Source: Bacteroides caecigallinarum (lineage in GTDB: Bacteria > Bacteroidota > Bacteroidia > Bacteroidales > Bacteroidaceae). From it: a stretch of 64,000 nucleotides of DNA. Below are positions 54,066-63,618 of this stretch, piece by piece; position 1 is the stretch's first letter; every line of letters starts with the position of its first letter. The position numbers were made by a program, and so were the translations under genes. Under the pieces are notes generated by a model, which saw nothing but the letters and a program-made list of their open reading frames with translations, made no database searches and had not been told where the DNA came from. Location: positions 1 through 64,000 of the forward strand of contig NZ_JACJLE010000004.1 in the NCBI RefSeq assembly GCF_016901995.1, given 5' to 3'.

Positions 54066-55907
54066 ATGGAACTTACAAAAATGCGGACTTTTTTCAGTTT
54101 TATAGCTGTACTTTTATGTATGGTGTTTATGTTTGGTTCTTGTACGGATGATGTTTCCGACAATGAATCTATGTTTTATGGTAAGGTGAAAGGTGTAGTA
54201 ACGGATGTTTCTTCTATGCCGATAGAAGGGGTTGCTGTGGTTGTTGATGAATCAGGGTTGAACGCAACTGAAGGTGGTCCAACAGCCGTTACAGATTCTA
54301 AGGGAGAGTTTATACTCGAAAATGTTTCAATAGGTACACATATAATTACATTTAAGAAAAATGATTATCAGACAGTAAGTATTACTGTAGTGCCTGGCAA
54401 GTTTAATAGTGAAAATGTTGCAAATATTTCAGCAGTTATGCAATATGCTGCAGCAGAAATTCGTGGAACAGTTACTGATGCTTCGAATGCAGATTCTCCA
54501 TTGTCGGGTGTTAAAGTAAGTATAAGTCCTACTGTCTCTGTATTGACAGATGATAATGGTACATACGTAATAGATAATTTGCCTTTATCAGATTATACGG
54601 TTACTTTTGCTAAGGACGGTTTTACTTCAATTACTAAAAATGTAACTATAGCTGATTTTAATGACGGTATTGCTGTGGCTGATGCACGAATGGGAGCAAC
54701 CGAAATTTTACGTGGGTTAACTGCTGAGGATTTGCAGAATGCTGAAAAATGGTATTACAATGAGTATAGAGGAGGCCGTAATTCAGAACAATATCCTCAT
54801 TGGGACTGGGCTTGTGATTATATGTGCACATTAGATTTCCGCGGAGATTGGGAAGAACAGAACGAAGGTACAACACTCAGAATACGAAATGATGAAAGCG
54901 ACAGGCAAAATCCTGCAGATCTGGAGATGTTTGATTCATTTGTTTTCGGTAGTAAGCTGATAACCTCTGACAATAATATCATGACACTTCAGGTTCGTAC
55001 TCATAATGCAGATAATGATTCTCCAACAACATTTGGTGTTCAGGTAGTTGATTTGTCTGAATCTACTCCGATGGCACAATTGATAGGTGGCATAAAGACT
55101 CTTGCATCTGAGGACTATGTTTCGTTTGATTTTGATTTAAGTGCATATATAGGTAAGGAAGTAATCATTGCAATAGGTACTTTCCGTGCGCAGACAGGAG
55201 ATTATTGGAAACAGTTGGTTTTGCGTAGAATAGCTTTTGCAAAAGAAAAGGTAGAAGGTTGGGGTTGGCTCCCTGGTACAAAAATAGCCGCGTTGGACGG
55301 TTGGGAAATGACCGAGGAAATGGTACGTTCTACAATGCCTCAAACAAAATCTTCATTTACAGGAATAAGCAGTGTTACTGGCGATCGTGATAATTATGTT
55401 GATGCTTATAGAGCATGGCGTGGAACAGGACATTTTGCTGCAGAATGGTCTTTTATGCCTGTACAAAAGGACCCGGAAGTATTCCCTAGTGAAGGTTATT
55501 TGATAAAGACAAAAGGATCTGATGCTCAAGTAAGTACTACAAAACCTCAGTCATATTTCTATGCCAAATTCTCTATTGCTGATGGTTCGAATAAACTGAA
55601 GTTTAGTACACGCAATTTTAGTGATAATCCTACATTCTTTAAAATTACAGCTATTACTGAAGATATAAATATCAAACATTTGTCACCTGTATCTCATATA
55701 GCCAATAGTGCTTCTTCTGATAATGATGGATGCTGGAAGTTTGTACATCAGGATGGTGGAGCCGGAAGCCCGGACAAGTATGCTACTTTTGAATATGATT
55801 TGTCTGAATTTAACGGACAAAATGTTCTGATTGCAATAGGTGTTTATAAAGGTGAGTCTAATGGTGATGAGAATAAGTTAGTTCTTCACAGTTTAACCTT
55901 AGAATAA
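54066..55907 (+). CDS. Surface lipoprotein with two regulatory-like domains and a duplicated C-terminal module
   Basis: A 613-residue lipoprotein; the lipid Cys follows VFMFGS near residue 27. Two carboxypeptidase-regulatory-like beta-sandwich domains lie at about 38-125 and 131-208. Two similar modules follow, near 220-395 and 400-610, each ending in a match of the kind GKEVIIAIGTF...KQLVLRRIAF and GQNVLIAIGVY...NKLVLHSLTL, probably jelly-roll glycan-binding folds. The ATG at 54081 is an alternative start. It is the first gene of the operon, 11 bases before GH76, so it is probably a surface glycan-binding protein. Confidence 0.75.
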   Translation: MELTKMRTFFSFIAVLLCMVFMFGSCTDDVSDNESMFYGKVKGVVTDVSSMPIEGVAVVVDESGLNATEGGPTAVTDSKGEFILENVSIGTHIITFKKNDYQTVSITVVPGKFNSENVANISAVMQYAAAEIRGTVTDASNADSPLSGVKVSISPTVSVLTDDNGTYVIDNLPLSDYTVTFAKDGFTSITKNVTIADFNDGIAVADARMGATEILRGLTAEDLQNAEKWYYNEYRGGRNSEQYPHWDWACDYMCTLDFRGDWEEQNEGTTLRIRNDESDRQNPADLEMFDSFVFGSKLITSDNNIMTLQVRTHNADNDSPTTFGVQVVDLSESTPMAQLIGGIKTLASEDYVSFDFDLSAYIGKEVIIAIGTFRAQTGDYWKQLVLRRIAFAKEKVEGWGWLPGTKIAALDGWEMTEEMVRSTMPQTKSSFTGISSVTGDRDNYVDAYRAWRGTGHFAAEWSFMPVQKDPEVFPSEGYLIKTKGSDAQVSTTKPQSYFYAKFSIADGSNKLKFSTRNFSDNPTFFKITAITEDINIKHLSPVSHIANSASSDNDGCWKFVHQDGGAGSPDKYATFEYDLSEFNGQNVLIAIGVYKGESNGDENKLVLHSLTLE

Positions 55908-55968
55908 TTAAAGAAACTTGTTTCTGTATTCCTTAAATGGAATGCAGAAACAAAATCAAATCCACAAT

Positions 55969-57420
55969 ATGATGAAAACGTTTTTTATGTTAGTGACAAG
56001 TTCGATGTTGACACTTGTTACATGTGCATGTAATTCCGAAGAAGTGAATACTCCTGACAAAGATGGAGGAATTTTTATTGAAAATGTAGCTGAACAGAAC
56101 ACTGCCCGTGCTATTGAAATTATAGATAATGCAATAAAATGTTATTTCCCGGAATCTGGAACGAGTATGACTCGCTATTATAATCCTTACACAAAAACGA
56201 ATTCTACAGAAATAGCTAGTGTATGGATGTATACCAGTTCTATAGAGGCAGTAAATGCGGCCATGAAAGCTATGAAAACTGGGAAAGATAACGGTTCAGC
56301 GTCTTTATATGACGAAAACTTCGAGCGTTACAAGGAGCTCTTGAAGACGTTATATGATAATCTTGAGTATTATGCCGGAACTTATACTTTAACTTCTTAT
56401 ACCCAAACAAAGGAATGGACTGTGTATGGAGTGAACAGAGGTAGGGACAAGGGAGCAGCCGACGTAGAAGGAGTTCTTAATGTCTATGATGACCAGATGT
56501 GGCTTATACGTGAGCTGATAGAGTCTTATCATCTGACTGGCGAGCAAAAGTATTTGGAAAAAGCCGAATACTTAACTTCATATGTCTTGGATGGATGGGA
56601 TTGTACTTTAGATAATAGCGGAAAGCAAAATGGAGGTATTACATGGGGACCTGGGTATTTCACTAAGCATTCTTGTAGTAACGGTCCTTTGGTAAGCCCT
56701 TTGGTCTGGTTGCATGAGATATATAAAGGCAAAGCAGATGAAGTAACATATGGATATGTAGCTGAGAATAACAGCCGCAAAGTTAAGACGGAGAAAAAGG
56801 CTGATTATTACTTGAATTTCGCAAAAGCAGTATATGATTATCAGAAGGGACATCTTATGAATCCAGGAATAGGTGTTTATGATGATATGATGGGTGGAGG
56901 AGATGAAATAAAGTATATAATAGTTGACGGTGAAAGATATCGTGATAATACGCCTCTGCCAGACCGTGTAGGACCAGCTATTTCATATAATTCCGGTACA
57001 ATGCTTTCTGGTGCGTCAGATTTATATAGAGTAACTGGTGATAAAGTTTATAGTGATGACATGATTTCATTGTCCGACAATAGTTTTTCTTATTTTGCAA
57101 AGCTTGACGCTGTTGTCAAAGGGTACTATTATTTTGAAATAAGTGGTTTCAACAATTGGTTTAACGGTGTCCTTATGAGAGGTTATGCTGATGTAAGAGC
57201 TAGTTATCCTAAAGCAGCAGATTATCTTAATGCATTTCAAGATAATCTGGATTATGCTTACGAGAATTTTAACTATGAACATATGCTTCCTACTAATTTG
57301 CTAGTAGGTTGGAATAAGTCAGAAACGACAAAGAATAATGTAGAAGGCATGTTCACTTTTGCATTTGCGGCTGAATATGCTGTATTAGCAAATATAGAAT
57401 GGAACTTTAAAAACAAATAA
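55969..57420 (+). CDS. Glycoside hydrolase family 76 protein (alpha-1,6-mannanase)
   Basis: A 483-residue GH76 lipoprotein. The start is at ATG 55969 (a second ATG follows at 55972) because upstream in-frame codons lack a signal; lipid Cys lies in LVTCAC. The catalytic pair is DDQMWL near residue 175, with DYYLNFAKAVYDYQKGHL and YDDMMGGGDE further on. GH76 enzymes cut alpha-1,6-mannan backbones as in yeast cell walls. It lies 7 bases before SusC, in line with surface cleavage followed by import. Confidence 0.87.
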   Translation: MMKTFFMLVTSSMLTLVTCACNSEEVNTPDKDGGIFIENVAEQNTARAIEIIDNAIKCYFPESGTSMTRYYNPYTKTNSTEIASVWMYTSSIEAVNAAMKAMKTGKDNGSASLYDENFERYKELLKTLYDNLEYYAGTYTLTSYTQTKEWTVYGVNRGRDKGAADVEGVLNVYDDQMWLIRELIESYHLTGEQKYLEKAEYLTSYVLDGWDCTLDNSGKQNGGITWGPGYFTKHSCSNGPLVSPLVWLHEIYKGKADEVTYGYVAENNSRKVKTEKKADYYLNFAKAVYDYQKGHLMNPGIGVYDDMMGGGDEIKYIIVDGERYRDNTPLPDRVGPAISYNSGTMLSGASDLYRVTGDKVYSDDMISLSDNSFSYFAKLDAVVKGYYYFEISGFNNWFNGVLMRGYADVRASYPKAADYLNAFQDNLDYAYENFNYEHMLPTNLLVGWNKSETTKNNVEGMFTFAFAAEYAVLANIEWNFKNK

Positions 57421-57427
57421 ATGAACT

Positions 57428-60400
57428 ATGAAGAATTTAGGTAAATTACAATGCAACTTATCTTATTTGGCTTTAGCATTTCTGTTAGTGCTGATTCCTG
57501 TTGATATGTTTGCTCAGAAAACAATTTCAGTATCGGGAGTAGTCATTGATGAAAATAATGATCCGATTATCGGTGCAGCCGTACAAGTTAAAAACACGGA
57601 CACTGGAGTTATAACAGACATTGATGGACGTTATATAATCAATGCAGCTGATGATGCTATACTTTGTTTTAGCTATGTAGGTCTTAAAAGTGTAGAAGAA
57701 AAAGTCAATGGACGTACCACTGTGAATGTTACCATGATGACTGATGCAAAGATGATTGATGAAGTCGTTGTTGTTGGATATGGTACACAACGTAGAGGGT
57801 CATTGACTGGTGCTGTATCAGGAGTTAAAGGACAGGATTTAATTAAGACAAAGAGTGAGAACCCTCAAAACATGCTTACCGGACGTATCCCAGGATTGCG
57901 TGTATGGCAAAAAAGTTCAGAGCCAGGTACATATAGCAATAGCTTTGATGTTCGTGGTATGGGTAGTCCTTTGGTTGTTATCGATGGTATTCCACGTAGT
58001 GTTGAAGAGTTTCAACGTTTGAATGCAACAGATATCGAAGATATTTCCGTATTGAAGGATGCTTCGGCTGCAATATATGGTGTACGTGCTGCTAATGGTG
58101 TTGTTCTGGTAACAACTAAAAAAGGAAACTCTGGAAAAACTGAGGTTACTTATAATGGCTCTTATACAGTGCAGCAGCCATCTCGTATGCCAAAGCTTGC
58201 AGATCCTTATGAAACAATGACTCTCTATAACGAAATGGCCATGAATAATATCAATGGTGGTAATTGGGTCTATAATGAGGATGATTTTGAGGCTTTCCGC
58301 AATGGCTCACGTAGGACAACAGATTGGAATGATTTGATTATTGCTAAAACTGCTCCACAGACACAGCATGATATTAGCATCTCTGGAGGAAATGATAAAA
58401 CCAAATACTATATCAGTATGGGTTATTTTTATCAAGAAGGTATTTTTAAATCTGGAGATTTGAACTATAATAAATTCAATGTACGTTCAAATATTTCAAC
58501 TGAAGTAGCAAAGGGTGTTAAATTTGAACTTAATCTCAGCGGTGTTTCTGATGAGAGAAATACTCCTTATACAAACTCGCAAGAAATTATTAAGAACTAT
58601 TGGAGTCAAGGTGTACTTTTCCCTGCATATGCTGATCCGGAAAATACAATGTTGAACTATGAGGGTCTTGATATGCAAAGAAATACTGTTGCAATGATGA
58701 CATCTGATATTTCTGGTTATAAGAAATACAAACAGAAATATTTCCAGTCATCAGCAACTTTATCTGTAGATTTTGGTAAATATACATCCGTTTTGGAGGG
58801 ATTGACTGCTAAGGCTATGTTCAGCTATGATTATCGTTCAGACAATAATGAAGCTTTTCGTAAAGAATATTCTTTGTATGCTTATGATAAGACAACAGAC
58901 TCGTACAGTCAGGTAATATATAGCGAAAGCTCTCCAAGTAGTATGCGTCGTGAATTTTATGACAAATCACAAGCATTGGGTCAATTTGTATTAAATTATA
59001 ATCGTACATTTAAAGAGGTACATAATGTTGGTGCCATGATAGGATGGGAGTTGCAAAAACGCAACGGTGACAATTTCTATGCTTATAGGGATTTGGCATT
59101 TTCAATACCATATCTATTGGCAGGAGTAGATGAAGGTCAGATTGGTGGTATGAATACAGGAAGTAATGATCTTTATGAACAAGCTAGCGAGGCTTTGATC
59201 GGACGTGTAAACTACTCTTATGCTGATCGTTATCTGTTTGAAGCACAATTCAGATATGATGGTTCAAGTAAGTTCGCTAAAGGTCATCAATGGGGATTCT
59301 TCCCTTCTGTTTCAGCCGGATGGAGAATGTCTGAAGAACCTTTCTTTAAGAACACTGATTGGCTGAAGTTTGTAAATATGTTAAAACTTCGTGCAAGTTA
59401 TGGAGTATTAGGAGATGACGGAGATTTGAACTATGATTGGGCTATGGGATATACTTATCCGGCTACTAGTGGTAATATGGCAAATGGAGACTATAATCAG
59501 TATTCTCCAGGATATATATTTGGAGGTAAATTTATATCAGCAGCAACTCCAATGGCTTTGCCAAACGAAAGTATTACTTGGTTTAAATCTAAGACTTTTG
59601 ATATAGGTTTTGATTTTGAAGCATGGGACGGTAAACTTGGAGCTTCATTCGATTATTTTGATAGACGTCGTTCAGGTTTGTTCGCTCGTCGTACAGGAGC
59701 TTTACCTACTGTAGTTGGTGCTACTGCTCCACGTGAAAATCTGGATAGTGACCGACAGTTTGGTATGGAGTTGGAACTTTCTCATCGCAATAGAATTGGT
59801 GATGTAGCCTATAACTTAAAAGGTATTGCAACAATAACACGTAGGAAATATCTTACAGCATCAGAAAAAGGACCATGGGCTAATTCTTATGACCGTTGGA
59901 GAAATGATAACCTGACAAACCGCTATCAAGGTGTGCAGTTCGGTTATACATCTGCAGGACGATATACAGGTTGGGAAGATATTTGGAGTTATCAGATCTT
60001 TAAGGAAAGAGACATCTTGCCAGGTGATTACAAATATGAAGACTGGAATGGTGACGGTGAGATAAACAGTCAGGATGAACATCCATATGCTTTTGACCAA
60101 ACACCATGGGTTCAGTTCAGTTTGAATGCAGGAATACAGTGGAAGAACATTGATTTCAGTATGTTGTTCCAGGGTTCTGCACTTGGATCAATGGAATATA
60201 AGGAACCATTACATGAAATATGGGGTAAGAATGGTGGAGGTGCCCTAGAGCAGTTCCTCGATCGTTGGCATCCAGTTGATCCAAAAATAGATCCATATGA
60301 TCCTTCTGCTGAGTGGGTTTCTGGATATTATGCATATACAGGACGATGGACTAAGAATAATTCTTCTTTTAATCGTGTAAGTACTGCATATCTTCGCCTT

Positions 60401-60598
60401 AAGAGTATTGAATTAGGTTATACATTCCCTAAGTTAAAACAAATACCTAATGCAAGCTTAAGAGTTTATGCAAATGCATATAATCTGTTAACATTTACAG
60501 GAGTAAAATTTGTAGATCCTGAACATCCTGATGATGAACTTGGACGTATGTATCCTTTGAATAAGACATACACAGTTGGTCTGTCACTTTCATTTTAA
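57428..60598 (+). CDS. SusC/RagA-family TonB-linked outer membrane protein
   Basis: A 1056-residue SusC. It has a signal peptide, a carboxypeptidase-regulatory-like domain (about residues 33-115, DPIIGAAVQVKNTD), the TonB-box-like and plug region beginning EVVVVGYGTQRRGSLTGAV near 113 and VLKDASAAIYGVRAANG near 205, and a 22-strand barrel ending TVGLSLSF. It imports oligosaccharides handed over by SusD with TonB energy. It starts 7 bases after the GH76 stop. Confidence 0.95.
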   Translation: MKNLGKLQCNLSYLALAFLLVLIPVDMFAQKTISVSGVVIDENNDPIIGAAVQVKNTDTGVITDIDGRYIINAADDAILCFSYVGLKSVEEKVNGRTTVNVTMMTDAKMIDEVVVVGYGTQRRGSLTGAVSGVKGQDLIKTKSENPQNMLTGRIPGLRVWQKSSEPGTYSNSFDVRGMGSPLVVIDGIPRSVEEFQRLNATDIEDISVLKDASAAIYGVRAANGVVLVTTKKGNSGKTEVTYNGSYTVQQPSRMPKLADPYETMTLYNEMAMNNINGGNWVYNEDDFEAFRNGSRRTTDWNDLIIAKTAPQTQHDISISGGNDKTKYYISMGYFYQEGIFKSGDLNYNKFNVRSNISTEVAKGVKFELNLSGVSDERNTPYTNSQEIIKNYWSQGVLFPAYADPENTMLNYEGLDMQRNTVAMMTSDISGYKKYKQKYFQSSATLSVDFGKYTSVLEGLTAKAMFSYDYRSDNNEAFRKEYSLYAYDKTTDSYSQVIYSESSPSSMRREFYDKSQALGQFVLNYNRTFKEVHNVGAMIGWELQKRNGDNFYAYRDLAFSIPYLLAGVDEGQIGGMNTGSNDLYEQASEALIGRVNYSYADRYLFEAQFRYDGSSKFAKGHQWGFFPSVSAGWRMSEEPFFKNTDWLKFVNMLKLRASYGVLGDDGDLNYDWAMGYTYPATSGNMANGDYNQYSPGYIFGGKFISAATPMALPNESITWFKSKTFDIGFDFEAWDGKLGASFDYFDRRRSGLFARRTGALPTVVGATAPRENLDSDRQFGMELELSHRNRIGDVAYNLKGIATITRRKYLTASEKGPWANSYDRWRNDNLTNRYQGVQFGYTSAGRYTGWEDIWSYQIFKERDILPGDYKYEDWNGDGEINSQDEHPYAFDQTPWVQFSLNAGIQWKNIDFSMLFQGSALGSMEYKEPLHEIWGKNGGGALEQFLDRWHPVDPKIDPYDPSAEWVSGYYAYTGRWTKNNSSFNRVSTAYLRLKSIELGYTFPKLKQIPNASLRVYANAYNLLTFTGVKFVDPEHPDDELGRMYPLNKTYTVGLSLSF

Positions 60599-60627
60599 TA
60601 AGTAGTGTAAAAATAAAAACGATTGAT

Positions 60628-62685
60628 ATGAAACATAAATTGATATCCGCAGCATTGTGTTTGACACTTGCTACTTCGTGCTTGGATTTAGATATTGATC
60701 CTAAAAATATTATTACTTCTGAATCTTTGATATCCAATGAGTCCGGTATGGATATATACATGGCTCGTATGTATAGTAATATGCCATGGGAGGATTTCAA
60801 GTATTTAGGTCAATGGGGTATAAATTTTAATGGATGGTTAAATGCGGTAGGTATTGATGGTACCGGTGAAGCTTTGAACCGAGATGGTATTTGTAAATCC
60901 TTTACAGGTGAAGATAATCCATATTGGGGAAAGGCATTTGAATTGATACGCGATGCAAATTATTTGATTGAGAATCTTCCTAAGTACAAAGATTCTTTCG
61001 CTAGTGTTACTTACAATCATTATCTGGGAGAAGCTTATTATGTACGAGCTACTGTTTTTTATGCAATGGCTCGTAGGTTTGGTGGAGTACCATTGGTTAC
61101 AAAAGTATTGCAGTATCCTGGAAATGATAATCTCGAAGTTCCTAGAGCTAGCGAAGAAGAAACGTGGGACCAGATATTGTCTGATTATGATACAGCAATA
61201 GAACTAATGATGCCTACAAGTCCTAAAAGCGGATACAGTAACAGGTATGTTGCATTGGCATTTAAGTCAGAAGCAATGTTGTATGCAGGTTGCGTTGCTA
61301 AGTATAATGAAACTGTAAGTGGTAGACTTACTGGTCTGGGTGCGAAGACTGGTGTACGTGTTATTGGTTTTGCTGAGGACCGTTGGCAAGAAGCGTCGAA
61401 GAAATATTTTACAGAAGCTTACAAAGCCGCTTCAGAAGTTATAAAAGACGGTGGATATGAACTATATAAGAAGAAATGGCTTGCAAATGATCCTGAAGCA
61501 CAATATCAGAATATGGTTGATATGTTCTCAGATCTTGATAATCCGGAAAATATCTATGTGAAAGAATATTCATATCCAACTAGTACACACGCTTTTGACT
61601 CATATAATTTGCCACGTACATTTAAGGCTCCATTAAACTGTGGAACTTGTCCGACTGCAGATTTTGTAGAGTTGTTTGATGGCTTTGAACATTATGCTGA
61701 CGGTACACTGAAGGTTACTGATGGTAATTCTAATGCAGATGGCAATTATATTATGTATGATAAGCCAATGGATTATTTTAAGAATGCCGAACCACGTTTA
61801 CGTGCTTATGTTATTTTCCCTGGTGATGTTTTTAAAGGTCAGACTATAGAAATTTATGCAGGAGTTTATACAGGTAATACTCCAATTAAACCTCTTTTCG
61901 ATGACTATTCTTATGCAACAGGAACAACAAAATATCAACATTTGTCAGCTTATAAGGATACTCCAAAGACACTTTGGTTAAGTCCAAAGCCTGAAGGTAG
62001 CCAGGAAATAGTACAACTGGAGGACGGAACAACAATGACTGCTTCTGGATTTAATGGTCCATTTTATGATGAAGGTGGTTCTGCTCTAACAGGTTTATTA
62101 TTGCGTAAATGGCTTAATCCTGATCCGTCATTTGAACCTCGTGAAGGTAATAGTGCGCAGCCATTTGTCTTGATGAGATATGCCGAAGTTCTGCTTAATG
62201 CGGCAGAAGCAGCTGTAGAACTATCTTTGGCTGGTGTTCCATCACCTGACGGTACAGATATGTTGGCTGTTGCTACTCAAGCTATAAAGGATATTCGTGA
62301 ACGTGCCGGTGCGGAACCTCTTAATGGAAATTTAACTGCATCAAATGAGAGCCGTGATATCGTTCGTAAAGAGCGTAGAAAAGAATTGGCGTTTGAAAAT
62401 AAGACCAAATGGGATTTGCGTCGTTGGCGTGTTAATCATGATGAAGGTAGAGATGGTTTTTGGGGTATTAAGCGTGATAAGAACCTTTTCAGTAATAACG
62501 TTAACTATCGTTTCCGTGGTATTTATCCGTTTTATTCAACTAAGGATAAAAAATGGTTCTTTGATGTTCGTTTCCAATATGTAAGTGAAAAAACATTTGG
62601 ATATACTCCTTTGGATTATTATTTTGAAATACCTAGTGGTGAGGTTTCTAAGAGTCTTGTAATAGATCAGCAACCTAATAGATAA
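60628..62685 (+). CDS. RagB/SusD family surface lipoprotein
   Basis: A 685-residue SusD. It has a lipoprotein signal with Cys in LATSCLDLD near residue 18 and the helical SusD fold: YYVRATVFYAMARRFGGVPLV near 137 (TPR-like part) and ERRKELAFENKTKWDLRRWRV near 587, a typical ending block. It is longer than typical SusD by an insert in the middle. It forms the lid of the SusC channel and binds the incoming glycan. It is 29 bases after susC. Confidence 0.94.
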   Translation: MKHKLISAALCLTLATSCLDLDIDPKNIITSESLISNESGMDIYMARMYSNMPWEDFKYLGQWGINFNGWLNAVGIDGTGEALNRDGICKSFTGEDNPYWGKAFELIRDANYLIENLPKYKDSFASVTYNHYLGEAYYVRATVFYAMARRFGGVPLVTKVLQYPGNDNLEVPRASEEETWDQILSDYDTAIELMMPTSPKSGYSNRYVALAFKSEAMLYAGCVAKYNETVSGRLTGLGAKTGVRVIGFAEDRWQEASKKYFTEAYKAASEVIKDGGYELYKKKWLANDPEAQYQNMVDMFSDLDNPENIYVKEYSYPTSTHAFDSYNLPRTFKAPLNCGTCPTADFVELFDGFEHYADGTLKVTDGNSNADGNYIMYDKPMDYFKNAEPRLRAYVIFPGDVFKGQTIEIYAGVYTGNTPIKPLFDDYSYATGTTKYQHLSAYKDTPKTLWLSPKPEGSQEIVQLEDGTTMTASGFNGPFYDEGGSALTGLLLRKWLNPDPSFEPREGNSAQPFVLMRYAEVLLNAAEAAVELSLAGVPSPDGTDMLAVATQAIKDIRERAGAEPLNGNLTASNESRDIVRKERRKELAFENKTKWDLRRWRVNHDEGRDGFWGIKRDKNLFSNNVNYRFRGIYPFYSTKDKKWFFDVRFQYVSEKTFGYTPLDYYFEIPSGEVSKSLVIDQQPNR

Positions 62686-62713
62686 AAAATAAAATCATAA
62701 AAAAGTAAACGAT

Positions 62714-63529
62714 ATGAAAAAAATAAAATTTTACAGCTTGCTTTGTGCAGTATTTCTTATGACATCGTGCCAAATGTTTGAGATGGATAATTATGATGAA
62801 CCAAGTGAAACAATTTGGGGAGAGGTCGTTGATGAGGCAACAGGTAAAAGAGTTCTTACAGATCAAGGAAGTGAAGGAATAAGAGTACGCCTTACTGAGT
62901 TAAGTTGGGGAGAAAATGTTCAGCATAACCCTGATTTCTATTGTATGCTTGACGGTACTTTCCGCAATACAAAAATTTTTGAAGGTGATTATAATATTCG
63001 TATCGATGGTCCTTTTATTCCGTTAGTGCGTGAAAATACTGATGGCACATTATTATTCGATGGTTCTCAAAATACAAGGATAAGTGGTACTACTAAAGTG
63101 AAATTTGAGGTACAGCCTTTTCTTAATGTAGAGTTTGTGGGCGATCCGCAAGTTAGTAATGGTGTAATAAGTGCAAAGGTTAAGGTTACACGAGGAGTTA
63201 CGAATGAAATATTTCGTGAAAAAATTGAGCCAATGGGTAATTGGAAAGATGAATATTTAAATGTTACAGATATACAACTGTTTGTAAGTTATTCAAGTAC
63301 GGTTGGATATCGTGCCCGTGATGATCGCTGGTCGAATAAGATAGAGTATTCTGGGGATGAATTTAATGAACTTTTAGGTCAACCTGTTCAAATAAGTTCA
63401 ATTGGTAATATCCCTTCAGGAAGAAAAGTATTTATTCGTGCTGCAGCTCGTATAAATTATGACACTCCTGTTGGTAGTGGAACTCGTCGTTGGAATTATA
63501 GTGAACCTGTAGAGGTTCTTATACCATAA
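62714..63529 (+). CDS. DUF3823-type lipoprotein
   Basis: A 271-residue lipoprotein with lipid Cys in MTSCQMFEMDNYDEPSETIWGEVVD near residue 16. DEPSETIWGEVVD followed by a beta-sandwich-like domain matches DUF3823 proteins found after SusD in polysaccharide loci. It probably binds glycan at the surface. It follows susD by 28 bases. Confidence 0.8.
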   Translation: MKKIKFYSLLCAVFLMTSCQMFEMDNYDEPSETIWGEVVDEATGKRVLTDQGSEGIRVRLTELSWGENVQHNPDFYCMLDGTFRNTKIFEGDYNIRIDGPFIPLVRENTDGTLLFDGSQNTRISGTTKVKFEVQPFLNVEFVGDPQVSNGVISAKVKVTRGVTNEIFREKIEPMGNWKDEYLNVTDIQLFVSYSSTVGYRARDDRWSNKIEYSGDEFNELLGQPVQISSIGNIPSGRKVFIRAAARINYDTPVGSGTRRWNYSEPVEVLIP

Positions 63530-63536
63530 TTTTTTG

Positions 63537-63577
63537 TCGGCAAGAAAATATAGTCTTATAATATATCTTCTTGCCGA
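63537..63577 (+). other. Hairpin inside the polysaccharide operon
   Basis: TCGGCAAGAA (63537-63546) pairs with TTCTTGCCGA (63568-63577) around a 21-base AT-rich loop. No T tract follows on the plus strand, so it is not a normal terminator; it may stabilise or process the message between the DUF3823 and the next gene. Confidence 0.6.
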
Positions 63578-63618
63578 TAAATTTATTGGATTTAATACCT
63601 GAAAAATAATTTTTAATT

